This document shows positions 35,235 through 44,747 of a stretch of 64,000 nucleotides of DNA, one piece after another. Where the stretch lies: positions 62,001-126,000 of the forward strand of contig NZ_JBGOSE010000010.1 in NCBI RefSeq assembly GCF_041538045.1, in the 5' to 3' direction. Below the pieces are notes generated by a model, which worked only from the letters and a program-made list of their open reading frames with translations, did not search any database and was not told where the DNA came from. Origin of the DNA: Aliiglaciecola sp041538045. Its GTDB lineage: Bacteria > Pseudomonadota > Gammaproteobacteria > Enterobacterales > Alteromonadaceae. The translations under genes and the position numbers were made by a program. Positions within the stretch are counted from its first letter, which is position 1; the number at the start of each line of letters is the position of its first letter.

Positions 35235-36728
35235 TTATTTTTTCTTCCCTATCCGCGATTCATACCAAGCACGATTATCTCGCGCTAAAAGCGCAATTGA
35301 CGCCACAGGTCCCCAGGTTCCAGCTTGATAAGGTTCAGGCAAATCATTGTTTGCTCCCCAAGCTCGGAATATTCCATCAACCCAAGTCCAAGCTTGTTCC
35401 ACTTCATCGCGGCGAACAAATAATGCTTGGTTACCAATCATTACTTCTAATAGAAGTTTTTCATAAGCATCAGCAATGCGGTCATCTTTAAACTCTTCGG
35501 AGAAACTTAGATTCAAACGAGACTTTTGTAGGTCCATCGAACCACTGCTAGTCAATCCTGGAACTTTATTCATTACGGTGATTTCTACACCCTCATCAGG
35601 TTGCAGACGGATAGTGAGTTTATTTGGTGGTAATTGAGCAAAACTTTCACCAAACAAATTATGAGGCTGTCGTTTAAAATAGATGACGACTTCACTGGTT
35701 TTACTTGGTAAACGTTTACCAGTACGCAAGTAAAAAGGTACCCCAGCCCAGCGCCAGTTATCTAAGTGAACTTTCAAGGAAACGAAGGTTTCTGTTTCAG
35801 ATTTAGTATTCGCGCCTTCTTCATCTAAATAACCTGGTACTTCTTTACCCTTTACAAAGCCACCGACGTATTGACCACGCACAGTATCAGTTTGCACATT
35901 GGCTGCGGTGATAGGTCTCAGGGCTTTAAGTACTTTAAGCTTTTCGTCTCGAATACTGTCGGCATCTAATACCGCAGGAGGCTCCATTGCAATCAGAGTT
36001 AGAATTTGCAACAGATGGTTTTGTACCATGTCGCGCATTTGCCCTGCTTCGTCAAAATATCCCCAGCGTCCTTCGATACCAACAGATTCAGCCACTGAGA
36101 TTTGAACATGATCAATACAATTATGATCCCAGTTGGTAGCAAAAATGGAGTTGGCAAAGCGCAAAGAAACAAGGTTTAACACCGTTTCTTTACCTAAGTA
36201 GTGGTCAATTCTATAAATTTGTTTTTCGTCGAAGAATTCAGCAACTTGATCATTGATGACTTTTGAAGACTGTAAGTCATGTCCAAGTGGCTTTTCAAGG
36301 ACCACTCGTACACTTGAGTCGATAACACCAGCATTGTGTAGGCCTTTACAAATATCACCAAAAATAGAGGGGGGTGTTGCTAGGTAACACACCATAGTGC
36401 GCGAACTATCTATGTGTTTTTTAAAAGTTGGATAATTGTCGACGTCTTTCATATCGACACATACATATTCTAGTTTTTCTGAAAATCGCTCCCAAGTTTC
36501 TTCACAAATAGTTTCGCCACTAAATTCAACGATACTATTTTTTACATCTTCAACATATTCTTCATTACTAATATCTTGACGGGCCGCACCGATAATCATT
36601 GAATCGGCATGGACTAAATTCGCTTTTTCTAATTGATACAAAGCTGGCAATAATTTACGGCGGGCTAAATCGCCCTTTGTGCCAAAAAGGACAAAATCAC
36701 ATGGTTCGATAGAATTTTCTAATACCAT
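35235..36728 (-). CDS. zwf: Glucose-6-phosphate 1-dehydrogenase
   Basis: Zwf oxidises glucose 6-phosphate with NADP+ to phosphogluconolactone. The 497-residue protein has the dinucleotide-binding FGTKGDLARRKLLPALY (residues 15-31), VVLEKPLGHDL and the active-site RIDHYLGKE (173-181); the histidine there is the catalytic base. The ATG has AAAGG upstream. First gene of the operon, 287 bp from the divergent regulator hexR, with HexR-like palindromes in between. Confidence 0.96.
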   Translation of the reverse strand: MVLENSIEPCDFVLFGTKGDLARRKLLPALYQLEKANLVHADSMIIGAARQDISNEEYVEDVKNSIVEFSGETICEETWERFSEKLEYVCVDMKDVDNYPTFKKHIDSSRTMVCYLATPPSIFGDICKGLHNAGVIDSSVRVVLEKPLGHDLQSSKVINDQVAEFFDEKQIYRIDHYLGKETVLNLVSLRFANSIFATNWDHNCIDHVQISVAESVGIEGRWGYFDEAGQMRDMVQNHLLQILTLIAMEPPAVLDADSIRDEKLKVLKALRPITAANVQTDTVRGQYVGGFVKGKEVPGYLDEEGANTKSETETFVSLKVHLDNWRWAGVPFYLRTGKRLPSKTSEVVIYFKRQPHNLFGESFAQLPPNKLTIRLQPDEGVEITVMNKVPGLTSSGSMDLQKSRLNLSFSEEFKDDRIADAYEKLLLEVMIGNQALFVRRDEVEQAWTWVDGIFRAWGANNDLPEPYQAGTWGPVASIALLARDNRAWYESRIGKKK

Positions 36729-36828
36729 TTTAATAACCTTTAAAGAAAAGAATGAACACTAATAAAATGTAATTACAAGACGTGAATTACGTATTATTAT
36801 GACAATTGATCTAAAATTTAACATTATA

Positions 36829-36846
36829 TGTTGTAATATTACAACA
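36829..36846. promoter_or_regulatory. 18-bp perfect palindrome in the zwf/hexR control region (candidate HexR operator)
   Basis: TGTTGTAATATTACAACA reads the same on both strands. It carries the TGTAAT/ATTACA half-sites of HexR but with no spacer, instead of the three-base spacer seen before pykA. A shorter palindrome TGTAATTACA lies nearer zwf at 36768-36777. Both are in the 287-bp divergent region. HexR binding is inferred from known regulons of this family in related bacteria. Confidence 0.6.
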
Positions 36847-37015
36847 CATTGAGTCTCTTGTTTAATTACAAATAATATGATTATTTTACCAAAGTTTATA
36901 AAAAATGCTGGCTAATTTGGTAAAAACTTACAACAATTACAGTAACAAAGCGGCTAATTGAGTGAAATTTGCCGTTTAAACCGTATTAATACAAAACAAT
37001 AAGATTTATGCACTG

Positions 37016-37867
37016 ATGAATATTCTTGAAAAAATAACACAAAATAAATCCGTTTTTAGCAAATCAGAAAGAAAAGTAGCGGATATAATTTTAGATAATC
37101 CGCAGACAGCAATACATTCAAGTATAGCTACCCTTGCTAAAATGTCAGATGTCAGTGAACCGACTGTGAACCGTTTCTGTCGTCGTTTAGATACTAAGGG
37201 TTTCCCAGATTTCAAACTGCATTTAGCGCAAAGTCTTGCTAACGGAACCCCCTATGTCAATAGACATGTGGAGGAAAACGATGGGCCCGACGAATATACC
37301 AAAAAAATATTCGAATCTACTATGGCATCTTTGGAAGTTGCTAGGCAATCAGTCGACATTAACACGGTGAACCGTGCTGTCGATTTGCTCACCCAAGCCC
37401 AAAAAATATCGTTTTTTGGATTAGGAGCAAGTGCTTCTGTTGCCCACGATGCTCTCAACAAGTTTTTTAGATTCAATGTGCCAGTAGTGTACTTTGAAGA
37501 TATTCTGATGCAACGTATGAGTTGCATGAATAGCACCGAAGATGATGTGGTAGTTTTAATCTCTCACACAGGTAGAACGAAAAGCTTAGTTGAAATAGCC
37601 CATATCGCCAGAGCTAACGATGCAACTGTGGTGGGGATTACATCTAAAAATAGTCCTTTGGCAAAAGAATGTAACCTCGTTTTATCTTTAGAAGTGCCAG
37701 AAGACACAGATATGTATATGCCAATGGCATCTAGAATCGCGCAATTAATCCTTATCGATATCCTCGCCACAGGCTTCACTTTGCGCCGCGGTGGTAAGTT
37801 TAGAGAAAACCTAAAACGTGTAAAAGATACCCTTAGAGGTTCGAGATTTGAAAAAAGAGATGAATAG
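37016..37867 (+). CDS. hexR: HexR, RpiR-family regulator of central carbon metabolism
   Basis: A 283-residue RpiR-family regulator. The N-terminal helix-turn-helix domain (1-77; KSERKVADIILDNP, IATLAKMSDVSEPTVNRFCRRL) precedes a SIS sugar-phosphate-binding domain (about 120-260; FFGLGASASVAHDALNKFF, VVLISHTGRTKSLVEIAHIARAN). HexR represses sugar catabolic genes and is released by KDPG, the product of Edd encoded opposite. Location between zwf and pykA matches the typical arrangement. It may repress itself through the shared intergenic palindrome. Confidence 0.94.
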   Translation: MNILEKITQNKSVFSKSERKVADIILDNPQTAIHSSIATLAKMSDVSEPTVNRFCRRLDTKGFPDFKLHLAQSLANGTPYVNRHVEENDGPDEYTKKIFESTMASLEVARQSVDINTVNRAVDLLTQAQKISFFGLGASASVAHDALNKFFRFNVPVVYFEDILMQRMSCMNSTEDDVVVLISHTGRTKSLVEIAHIARANDATVVGITSKNSPLAKECNLVLSLEVPEDTDMYMPMASRIAQLILIDILATGFTLRRGGKFRENLKRVKDTLRGSRFEKRDE

Positions 37868-37943
37868 ACGTTGTTGTGTGTCATTAAATATTCATTAACT
37901 TTTTGATTAAATTAATTCACTTTTACGTCACTTTGCACTACTA

Positions 37944-37964
37944 TTTTGTAATAAAATTACAAAA
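37944..37964. promoter_or_regulatory. HexR operator upstream of pykA
   Basis: The core TGTAAT-AAA-ATTACA (37947-37961) agrees with the known HexR consensus, and symmetry extends by three bases each side (TTT...AAA) to 9-bp arms. It lies about 105 bases before the pykA start and 80 after hexR, fitting control of pyruvate kinase by KDPG-responsive HexR. Confidence 0.75.
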
Positions 37965-38066
37965 ATCTAAATTTATGGCGGAGTTGTTGGCCGAAACAAG
38001 AAAAATCGGCTTTTTATTCGTCAATTCAGGTTATTTTTTAACAAACAAAGTCGGACACTAAACTCT

Positions 38067-39503
38067 ATGTTAAGACGTACTAAAATTCTTGCTACTCTTG
38101 GACCCGCAACTGATACTCCTGAGACCATTGAAGGCATAATCAAAGCAGGCGCAAACGTTGTGCGTATGAACTTTTCACACGGCACTGCAGAAGATCACAT
38201 TAACCGTGCAAAAATTGTTAGAGATGTAGCTAAAAAGTTAGGAAAGTACATTGCAATTCTAGGTGATCTGCAAGGTCCCAAAATCCGAGTATCTCGATTC
38301 AAAGAAGGCCCAATTACCCTAAAGATTGGTGATGCTTTCATTCTTGACGCCGAAATGGGTAAAGAAGATGGCAATCAACAAGCTGTGGGTATCGATTATA
38401 AAGCCCTCCCCGACGATGTGCACACAGACGACTTATTGTTATTAGATGATGGCCGAATTCAATTATTGGTTGAAAGAGTAGAAGGCAGAAAGGTCTACAC
38501 CAAAGTAACTGTGGGTGGAAAGCTTTCGAATAATAAAGGTATCAACCGTTTAGGTGGCGGACTATCAGCAGAAGCGTTAACAGAAAAAGATAAGCAAGAT
38601 ATTAAAACTGCAGCACAGATGGATGTAGATTATTTAGCGGTGTCGTTTCCAAGAAGCGGTGCCGATTTAGATTATGCTCGTAAACTTGCAGTAGAAGCAG
38701 GTTGCAGAGCACTAATTTGTGCCAAAGTTGAACGAGCTGAAACCGTAGCCAGTGATGAAGCCATTGATGATATCATTCAAGCTTCCGATGCAGTTATGGT
38801 GGCCCGTGGCGATTTAGGTGTTGAAATAGGCGATGCGGAATTAGTGGGAGTTCAAAAGAAACTGATTGCCCGTTCCAGACAAATGAACAAAGTCGTGATC
38901 ACGGCAACGCAAATGATGGAATCGATGATCAGCAGCCCTATGCCAACTCGTGCAGAAGTTATGGACGTAGCCAACGCAGTGTTAGATGGCACGGATGCAG
39001 TGATGTTATCAGCAGAAACCGCTGCCGGTGATTTTCCAGTGGAAACCGTTGCTGCAATGGCACGAGTTTGTGAGGGAGCTGAAACTCACCCAAGCGTCAA
39101 AATCTCTAAACACCGAGTTGACGAAAAATTCGCATCAGTTAGCGAGACAGTGGCTTTATCTGCTGTTTATGCAGCCAATCACTTAGCCAGTATAAAAGCA
39201 CTAATCGCATTAACTGAAAGTGGTAACACATCCAAAATTATGTCGCGTATCACTACTTCTCTGCCTATTTATGCCTTATCGAGACATGAGTCAACGTTAA
39301 ATACTATGGCCTTGTTTAGAGGTGTAAAACAAGTTTATTTCGATTCTCGAGGCAGTGAGCCTGGAAAGTTGAAACAAGACGTTATTGATGTTTTAAAAAG
39401 CAAAGGAATCGTTGAAAGTGGCGATTGTTTTGTAATGACCTACGGTGATGAAATGGAAACCATAGGTTCTACCAACGCCTTTAAAATTGTAACTGTACCT
39501 TAA
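38067..39503 (+). CDS. pykA: Pyruvate kinase PykA (type II)
   Basis: Pyruvate kinase makes pyruvate and ATP from phosphoenolpyruvate. The 478-residue protein aligns with the PykA (AMP-activated) type: RRTKILATLGPATD, VVRMNFSHGTAEDH, LGDLQGPKIRVS, the PykA-like VGGKLSNNKGINRLGGGLSAEALTEKDK, AKVERAE, MVARGDLGVEI and ITATQMMESMI with PMPTRAEVMDVANAVLDGTDAVMLSAETAAG. Only a weak Shine-Dalgarno (GGAC) is seen before the ATG. A HexR-like operator precedes it and a strong terminator follows. Confidence 0.96.
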   Translation: MLRRTKILATLGPATDTPETIEGIIKAGANVVRMNFSHGTAEDHINRAKIVRDVAKKLGKYIAILGDLQGPKIRVSRFKEGPITLKIGDAFILDAEMGKEDGNQQAVGIDYKALPDDVHTDDLLLLDDGRIQLLVERVEGRKVYTKVTVGGKLSNNKGINRLGGGLSAEALTEKDKQDIKTAAQMDVDYLAVSFPRSGADLDYARKLAVEAGCRALICAKVERAETVASDEAIDDIIQASDAVMVARGDLGVEIGDAELVGVQKKLIARSRQMNKVVITATQMMESMISSPMPTRAEVMDVANAVLDGTDAVMLSAETAAGDFPVETVAAMARVCEGAETHPSVKISKHRVDEKFASVSETVALSAVYAANHLASIKALIALTESGNTSKIMSRITTSLPIYALSRHESTLNTMALFRGVKQVYFDSRGSEPGKLKQDVIDVLKSKGIVESGDCFVMTYGDEMETIGSTNAFKIVTVP

Positions 39504-39518
39504 CAGGCTAGTTATAGG

Positions 39519-39558
39519 AAAAGGCACTATTACAGTTTTTGTAATAGTGCCTTTTTTA
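39519..39558 (+). terminator. Rho-independent terminator of pykA
   Basis: AAAAGGCACTATTAC and GTAATAGTGCCTTTT form a perfect 15-bp stem with a 7-base loop, followed by further T residues, 16 bases after the pykA stop. Confidence 0.95.
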
Positions 39559-39729
39559 ATTCCGTCATAAGAAGATTTAACGCTGTTAAATACCCTCCCA
39601 TAACTACCCCGCTAGCCAATAAACTATTTTTCATATCAATAGTCGCTAATAAATCATATCAACTCTTAATTTAGCGTTAATTTGTTTACTATCTTTATTC
39701 CTTTAATTAGAAAATGATTAGTAGATAGT

Positions 39730-40902
39730 ATGATGTCGAAAACAACTTACGATGTGATTGTGTATGGCGCAACTGGCTTTACCGGCCAACTTGTAGCTGA
39801 ATATCTAGCCAAAACCTATACAAATAAAGATGAGCTAAACTGGGCTATAGCAGGTAGAAACCTAGACAAGCTTGAGCAAATAAAATCGAACTTAAACCTG
39901 AGTGCTGAGGTTGAGTGCATAGTTGCAGACTCAGACGATTTAGATAGCCTTAAATCATTGGTTCAAAGCACTAAGGTTGTATTGACTACCGTTGGGCCAT
40001 ATCAATTATACGGAAACGATTTAGTGGCCTTGTGTGCTGAATCTGGTACTGATTATGTCGATCTTTGTGGTGAGCCCACTTGGATGCACGATATGATTGG
40101 CAAACATCAAGCTGCAGCTGAAAAAAGTGGCGCTAGAATCGTATTTTCATGTGGCTTCGATTCCATTCCATTCGATTTAGGCGTGTACTTCTTGCAACAA
40201 AAAGCGCAACAAGACTTTTCGCAAACCTTTAGTCGCGTTAAAGGGCGTGTTAGAGGTATGAAAGGCACATTTTCCGGCGGCACCAAAGCCAGTTTGCAAG
40301 CGACCATGGCAGCTGCGAAAAAAGATCAAGCAGTAATGCAGGTATTACTCAATCCATTTTCTTTGACACCAGGCTTCACTGGTCCTGAACAGCCTTTAGG
40401 CAACAAACCTATTTATGAAGATGAGTTCAATAGTTGGTCAGCACCTTTTATTATGGCAGCGATTAATACCCGCAACATTCATCGTTCAAACTTTTTATTA
40501 TCCCATCAATACGGTGAGGATTTTGTTTACGACGAAATGATGTTTACCGGTCCTGGTGATAAAGGTAAGGCTATTGCAGACCATGTAGCAGCAGACAAGA
40601 GTATGGCCAGCGACGAAGGACCAAAACCTGGTGAAGGTCCAAGCAAAGAAGAACGGGAAGCTGGTTTTTTTGATGTTATTTTTTCTGCTCAGGAAGGTGA
40701 TAGGCAACTAGCAGTTTCGGTGAAAGGTAGTATGGATCCCGGGTACGGAACAACGTCGAAAATGATTTCAGAGTCTGCGGTCTGTCTGGCTAAAGATGAT
40801 CTAAGTGTAAAAGGCGGTATTTGGACAACCGCACCTGCTATGGGTGACAAGTTAATAGAACGACTAGTTGCCAAAGCGGGTATGACATTTACTGTTGAGT
40901 AA
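39730..40902 (+). CDS. Saccharopine dehydrogenase-like NAD(P)-binding protein
   Basis: A 390-residue protein with an N-terminal Rossmann domain of the saccharopine dehydrogenase/trans-acting enoyl reductase type: YDVIVYGATGFTGQLVAEYLA (residues 6-26), WAIAGRNLDKLEQI, LTTVGPYQLYGNDLVALCAESGTDYVDLCGE and IVFSCGFDSIPFDLGVYFL. The later region lacks a recognisable catalytic motif. Relatives include human SCCPDH and mycobacterial lipid reductases, so a lipid-linked role is possible, but the true substrate is unknown; lysine biosynthesis is unlikely. The start may be 39730 or the ATG one codon later. Single gene with its own terminator. Confidence 0.82.
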   Translation: MMSKTTYDVIVYGATGFTGQLVAEYLAKTYTNKDELNWAIAGRNLDKLEQIKSNLNLSAEVECIVADSDDLDSLKSLVQSTKVVLTTVGPYQLYGNDLVALCAESGTDYVDLCGEPTWMHDMIGKHQAAAEKSGARIVFSCGFDSIPFDLGVYFLQQKAQQDFSQTFSRVKGRVRGMKGTFSGGTKASLQATMAAAKKDQAVMQVLLNPFSLTPGFTGPEQPLGNKPIYEDEFNSWSAPFIMAAINTRNIHRSNFLLSHQYGEDFVYDEMMFTGPGDKGKAIADHVAADKSMASDEGPKPGEGPSKEEREAGFFDVIFSAQEGDRQLAVSVKGSMDPGYGTTSKMISESAVCLAKDDLSVKGGIWTTAPAMGDKLIERLVAKAGMTFTVE

Positions 40903-40941
40903 AATCATTTTCTAAGCTGAACTAATGGATAACGTAATATA

Positions 40942-40973
40942 AACGCCCCATAATTTGGGGCGTTGTTGTTTTT
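40942..40973. terminator. Bidirectional terminator between saccharopine dehydrogenase-like gene and nitroreductase
   Basis: AACGCCCCA and TGGGGCGTT form a 9-bp stem with loop TAATT; T-rich on the plus side (GTTGTTTTT) and TTTATATT on the minus side, placed between two convergent genes. Confidence 0.88.
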
Positions 40974-41018
40974 GGATACCTGTGTTTAACGGCTGCTTAT
41001 CTGTAACTTGTGTTTCAA

Positions 41019-41570
41019 TTAATTCCAGAATTCAAAATAGTCATTACTATTACGTTGAGGTGCTGGCATCGCTTCTGTTGTCGGCGTACCGAGATATAGA
41101 AAACCAACAATTTCATCTTTTTCTTCCAAGAAAAATGCACACTTCACATCTTCATTGTGTGCGTAAGAACCCGTTCGCCAAACGCCCCCGAAACCTTGCG
41201 CAACCGCAGCCATTTGCATACTGTGAACGGCACAAGAAGTTGAAGCAACTTGCTCAATCCAAGGCACTTTAGGGTGTTCTGAATACTTGGCTATCGCCAC
41301 AATAACCATAGGTGCACGAAGGGGCATTTGCGGCGCTCGCTGAATTTGGTTTTCCTCTAAACCTTCATTGATAGCTGCTTCTTCAAAAATCTCACCTAAT
41401 TTAATCAATCCCCTGCCCTGACACACCACAAATTTCCACGGTGTTAACCCCGCATGATCAGGTGCGCGCAATGCAGCTTGCATAATTGTTTTAAGCTGCT
41501 GCCCTTGAGGAGCTGGCCCCTTCAATCTTGGTTGAGATCGTCTGTTTAACAATAATTCAATCGCTTGCAT
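41019..41570 (-). CDS. Nitroreductase family protein, YdjA-like
   Basis: A 183-residue FMN-dependent nitroreductase of the compact YdjA subfamily. Motifs: LLLNRRSQPRLKGPAP at the N terminus (FMN phosphate contacts), AALRAPDHAGLTPWKFVVC, and STSCAVHSMQMAAVAQGFGGVWRTG, with GFLYLGTP near the C terminus. Such enzymes are homodimers that reduce nitroaromatics or quinones with NAD(P)H, physiological substrate not known. Single gene, convergent with the preceding one; about 250 bp of AT-rich sequence separate it from sppA. Confidence 0.9.
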   Translation of the reverse strand: MQAIELLLNRRSQPRLKGPAPQGQQLKTIMQAALRAPDHAGLTPWKFVVCQGRGLIKLGEIFEEAAINEGLEENQIQRAPQMPLRAPMVIVAIAKYSEHPKVPWIEQVASTSCAVHSMQMAAVAQGFGGVWRTGSYAHNEDVKCAFFLEEKDEIVGFLYLGTPTTEAMPAPQRNSNDYFEFWN

Positions 41571-41826
41571 ATAAGCTCAATGGTAAAAACAAATTTGAAA
41601 TATCAGTATGCAAATTTCGTAGTTTGACTGCAACCGCAAAGTGAAATTCACGAGAGGTTTTACGTAATTCAGAGTTTTGAAAGCTAAAAATTATGGTGTC
41701 GAGACTGTAATTGAACATTATTTAACTAAAAAGCCACTCATTCATAAAAAATTACATTTGTATTGTCGCTTAATTATTAAAATTCGTTAGGATAAGTACA
41801 TTGTATAATTTCAGGTGAATCTCTAT

Positions 41827-43689
41827 ATGGCAAATGGTAGTAGTTGGACTAAATCGTTTTTTGTTGGAATATGGACAGTTTTAAATTTCTGTCGTAAAGC
41901 ATTATTTAATATTATCTTTATTATTCTGGCAATCGGTTTCATCGCAATGCTGATGAAAGATGATGGCAAAATTTTGGTACCTAAAAGTACGGCATTAGTG
42001 CTTAATATTGAGGGTGATATAGTGATTGAGAAACGCTATGTTGATCCTATGAACAAATTTTTGGAAGAAGCCTTTGGGCAAAAACCCGAAAATCCAGAAG
42101 TGTTACTAAAAGATGTGTTATTCGCACTAGAAAATGCCAAACATGATAATCGTGTAAAAACATTGATTCTGCACTTGCAAGGTATGGGCAACGTTGGCAT
42201 GGATAAAATGAAGCAAGTGGCGCTTGCCATTGATGACTTCAAAGAAAGTGGAAAACCTGTTTATGCCATTTCAGACTATTACACGCAGAGTCAGTACTAC
42301 CTTGCCAGTAAAGCTGACAAAGTTTACATGAACCCTATGGGTGCCATGGTGTTTGAAGGATATGGAAGATACCCCACTTACTACAAAGCCGCATTGGAAA
42401 AGCTGAAAGTGACTACACATGTATTTAAGGTCGGTACATACAAATCTGCAGTAGAGCCATATATCCGCGATGATATGTCTGAGCCTGCTAAAGAAGCTAA
42501 TAAGGCATGGTTATCCGTATTGTGGCACCAATACAAAACAGACGTAGCCGCTTCTCGTAATCTTTCAGTGACTAATTTTGATGAAGATTTAGACAAATTT
42601 TTGGTCAAATTTGAACAAGTTGATGGCGATTTTGCGGCCTACGCACTGGAAAATGGTTGGGTTGACGGTCTGCCCACTCGAGAAGCTATCAGACAAGAAA
42701 TTATTGATATTGTCGGTATCGATGAAAAGAAAAAGAGCTTTAATCAAATTGGTTTGAATAACTATTTGAAAGTGATTAAACCCATTTACCAACTCCCTCA
42801 AGTTGACGTGGATCATGTTGCGATCGTAGTGGCTAAAGGAACTATATCAAATGGCTCTCAAAAGCCGGGTGACATTGGTGGCGACAGTACAGCAGCGTTA
42901 TTACGAAAAGCTAGATTAGATGACTCTGTTAAAGCAGTAGTGCTTTATGTGGATTCTCCTGGCGGTAGTGCATTTGCATCTGAAATCATTCGCCAAGAAG
43001 TTGAAAACCTAAAAGCTGCGAACAAACCTGTTGTGGCCTTAATGAGTACTTATGGCGCTTCGGGTGGTTACTGGATATCCGCTGCTGCAAACGAAATTTG
43101 GGCTGCCCCAAGCACAGTTACTGGCTCAATCGGTATCTTCGGTATGTTTGTCACCTTCGAAAATGCCCTTGATTACCTTGGCATCCACTCTGATGGTGTG
43201 GGTACAACTGACTTTTCAGGCTTAAGTGTTACCCGAGCACTAGACCCCAGAGCTGGCCAAGTCATTCAAATGAGTATTAACCATGGTTACCAAGAGTTTC
43301 TGAATTTAGTATCAACCGAAAGAAATATGAGCGTTGAGGCAGTAGATAATATTGCACAAGGCAGAGTGTGGATTGGTGAAACAGCCAAAGAGCTAGGTTT
43401 AGTGGATAACCTTGGTTATTTAGATGATGCGGTTGCTGCTGCGGCGAGTTTGGCTAAATTAGAAAAATACGAAACTAAATACGTTGAACGCGATTTAAGC
43501 CCCAGTGAAAAATTCTGGAAAGAGCTCTTTGGTCAAGCTTCAATTACTATTGGTCATGGCGCATTTGCTAAGAAGGAATCAGCACTATCTGGTCTTGTTA
43601 AAGGACTGGTACAAGAAGTTGATGCAGTGACTAAATTAAATGATCCTAATGGCGTCTACGCTCACTGTTTAGCTTGTGAAGTAAACTAA
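41827..43689 (+). CDS. sppA: Signal peptide peptidase SppA, 67K type
   Basis: SppA degrades cleaved signal peptides in the inner membrane. The 620-residue protein is the tandem-domain form: one transmembrane helix (about 27-43, NIIFIILAIGFIAMLM), an N-terminal domain with the catalytic lysine K206 (VGTYKSAVEPY) and a C-terminal domain with the nucleophile S412 (TYGASGGYWIS), close to the 209/409 positions of the E. coli enzyme. I chose ATG 41827 with AGGTGA upstream over the GTG at 41815. A perfect inverted repeat terminator follows. Confidence 0.94.
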   Translation: MANGSSWTKSFFVGIWTVLNFCRKALFNIIFIILAIGFIAMLMKDDGKILVPKSTALVLNIEGDIVIEKRYVDPMNKFLEEAFGQKPENPEVLLKDVLFALENAKHDNRVKTLILHLQGMGNVGMDKMKQVALAIDDFKESGKPVYAISDYYTQSQYYLASKADKVYMNPMGAMVFEGYGRYPTYYKAALEKLKVTTHVFKVGTYKSAVEPYIRDDMSEPAKEANKAWLSVLWHQYKTDVAASRNLSVTNFDEDLDKFLVKFEQVDGDFAAYALENGWVDGLPTREAIRQEIIDIVGIDEKKKSFNQIGLNNYLKVIKPIYQLPQVDVDHVAIVVAKGTISNGSQKPGDIGGDSTAALLRKARLDDSVKAVVLYVDSPGGSAFASEIIRQEVENLKAANKPVVALMSTYGASGGYWISAAANEIWAAPSTVTGSIGIFGMFVTFENALDYLGIHSDGVGTTDFSGLSVTRALDPRAGQVIQMSINHGYQEFLNLVSTERNMSVEAVDNIAQGRVWIGETAKELGLVDNLGYLDDAVAAAASLAKLEKYETKYVERDLSPSEKFWKELFGQASITIGHGAFAKKESALSGLVKGLVQEVDAVTKLNDPNGVYAHCLACEVN

Positions 43690-43708
43690 CCTCTATTATC
43701 CTACCTCT

Positions 43709-43744
43709 GATTAATGGCCTACATAGGCCATTAATCATTTTCCC
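43709..43744 (+). terminator. Terminator hairpin after sppA
   Basis: GATTAATGGCCTA and TAGGCCATTAATC form a perfect 13-bp inverted repeat separated by two bases, with ATTTTCC after it. The T-run is short. Confidence 0.75.
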
Positions 43745-43781
43745 TACTATCTGTAAATCACCTTATATGTAATCACTGTTA

Positions 43782-44270
43782 ATGAGCTGCTCTGAACACC
43801 AAATAATAATCCAGCAACGCCTAGTCGAATGTATGCAAATGGCAGAGGTGTATTTTAAACAAAAGTTTGTTCTTCCTACTTTGTTGTTTAATCAAAGGGG
43901 AAATGTGGCGGGAACAGCGCACCTACAAAAGAACCTAATAAAACTGAATAATACCTTGTTAAACGACAATTTCGACGAGTTTATGCAAACCGTGTTACCT
44001 CATGAAGTTGCTCACATCATTACTTATCAAAAATTCAACCGAGTAAAGCCCCACGGTGTTGAGTGGCAATCCATTATGCACAAGGTATTCAACCTGCCGC
44101 CAACCGTAAGACATAAAATGGACACAACAAAAACTCAGGGGAAAATGTTTGACTATCAATGCAGATGTGGGACCGTAAAACTGACGGTGAGAAAACATAA
44201 TAAAGTAGTTAGAAAGCAGCAGATTTATTGTTGTCGAAAGTGTCAGCAACAACTAGTCGAAATAAGGTAA
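43782..44270 (+). CDS. sprT: SprT family zinc metalloprotein
   Basis: A 162-residue SprT-family protein, the bacterial relatives of the DNA-protein crosslink protease SPRTN. It has the metalloprotease motif HEVAHIITYQ (HExxH, about residues 75-79) with a third ligand expected in KPHGVEW, and a C-terminal zinc ribbon with CRCGT and CCRKCQQ. Length and order match E. coli SprT. Actual proteolytic activity of the bacterial proteins has not been well established. Convergent with yfbV. Confidence 0.9.
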   Translation: MSCSEHQIIIQQRLVECMQMAEVYFKQKFVLPTLLFNQRGNVAGTAHLQKNLIKLNNTLLNDNFDEFMQTVLPHEVAHIITYQKFNRVKPHGVEWQSIMHKVFNLPPTVRHKMDTTKTQGKMFDYQCRCGTVKLTVRKHNKVVRKQQIYCCRKCQQQLVEIR

Positions 44271-44300
44271 TAAGCATCCTAATGATTGGTTAACTACCAC

Positions 44301-44747
44301 CTAAAACCATTGTTTCGTGAATACCTTATCAAGCTCTTTAAATGCCGTTTTCAATAATTTGGCTAATTCTTTATAGCGAGGTTGCGCCCGTTGTTGATTA
44401 ACGGTTACACCTTGTTGTTGCATTTTATGGTGAATTTCTTGGTACCAAGCGCGTAATGCAGGAGGAAGGGTTTGATTAGAGCGATGACCTAACCACATAA
44501 GACCTTGCATGGGTAAACTTAGAAAGAATGCACCAATGGCGATACCTTGGGGTATGAAATTATCACCGTAAAAGTTAATAATCGAGAATGCGCTCAGCAC
44601 AGCAATTGGCGGCATAATAGTAATCGACAACTTAGTTGCACTAATTACCCGATATTCAGGAAAAAGCCCGTTTAACTGCTTTTCCATTGGCCAAGTTTTC
44701 ATATATTCTTGACCATCTTTAAATATTCCGGTCACACTATGGGACAT
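44301..44747 (-). CDS. yfbV: YfbV/UPF0208 family inner-membrane protein
   Basis: A 148-residue DUF412 protein related to YfbV, described in E. coli as insulating the Ter macrodomain of the chromosome. It has FKDGQEYMKTWPMEKQLNGLFPEYRV at the N terminus, two membrane helices (about 44-62, with MPPIAVLSAF, and 68-87, with FFLSLPMQGLMWLG), and a charged C-terminal tail ending in LAKLLKTAFKELDKVF. Whether it has the same role here, in a genus whose macrodomain organisation is not known, is uncertain. Confidence 0.9.
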   Translation of the reverse strand: MSHSVTGIFKDGQEYMKTWPMEKQLNGLFPEYRVISATKLSITIMPPIAVLSAFSIINFYGDNFIPQGIAIGAFFLSLPMQGLMWLGHRSNQTLPPALRAWYQEIHHKMQQQGVTVNQQRAQPRYKELAKLLKTAFKELDKVFTKQWF

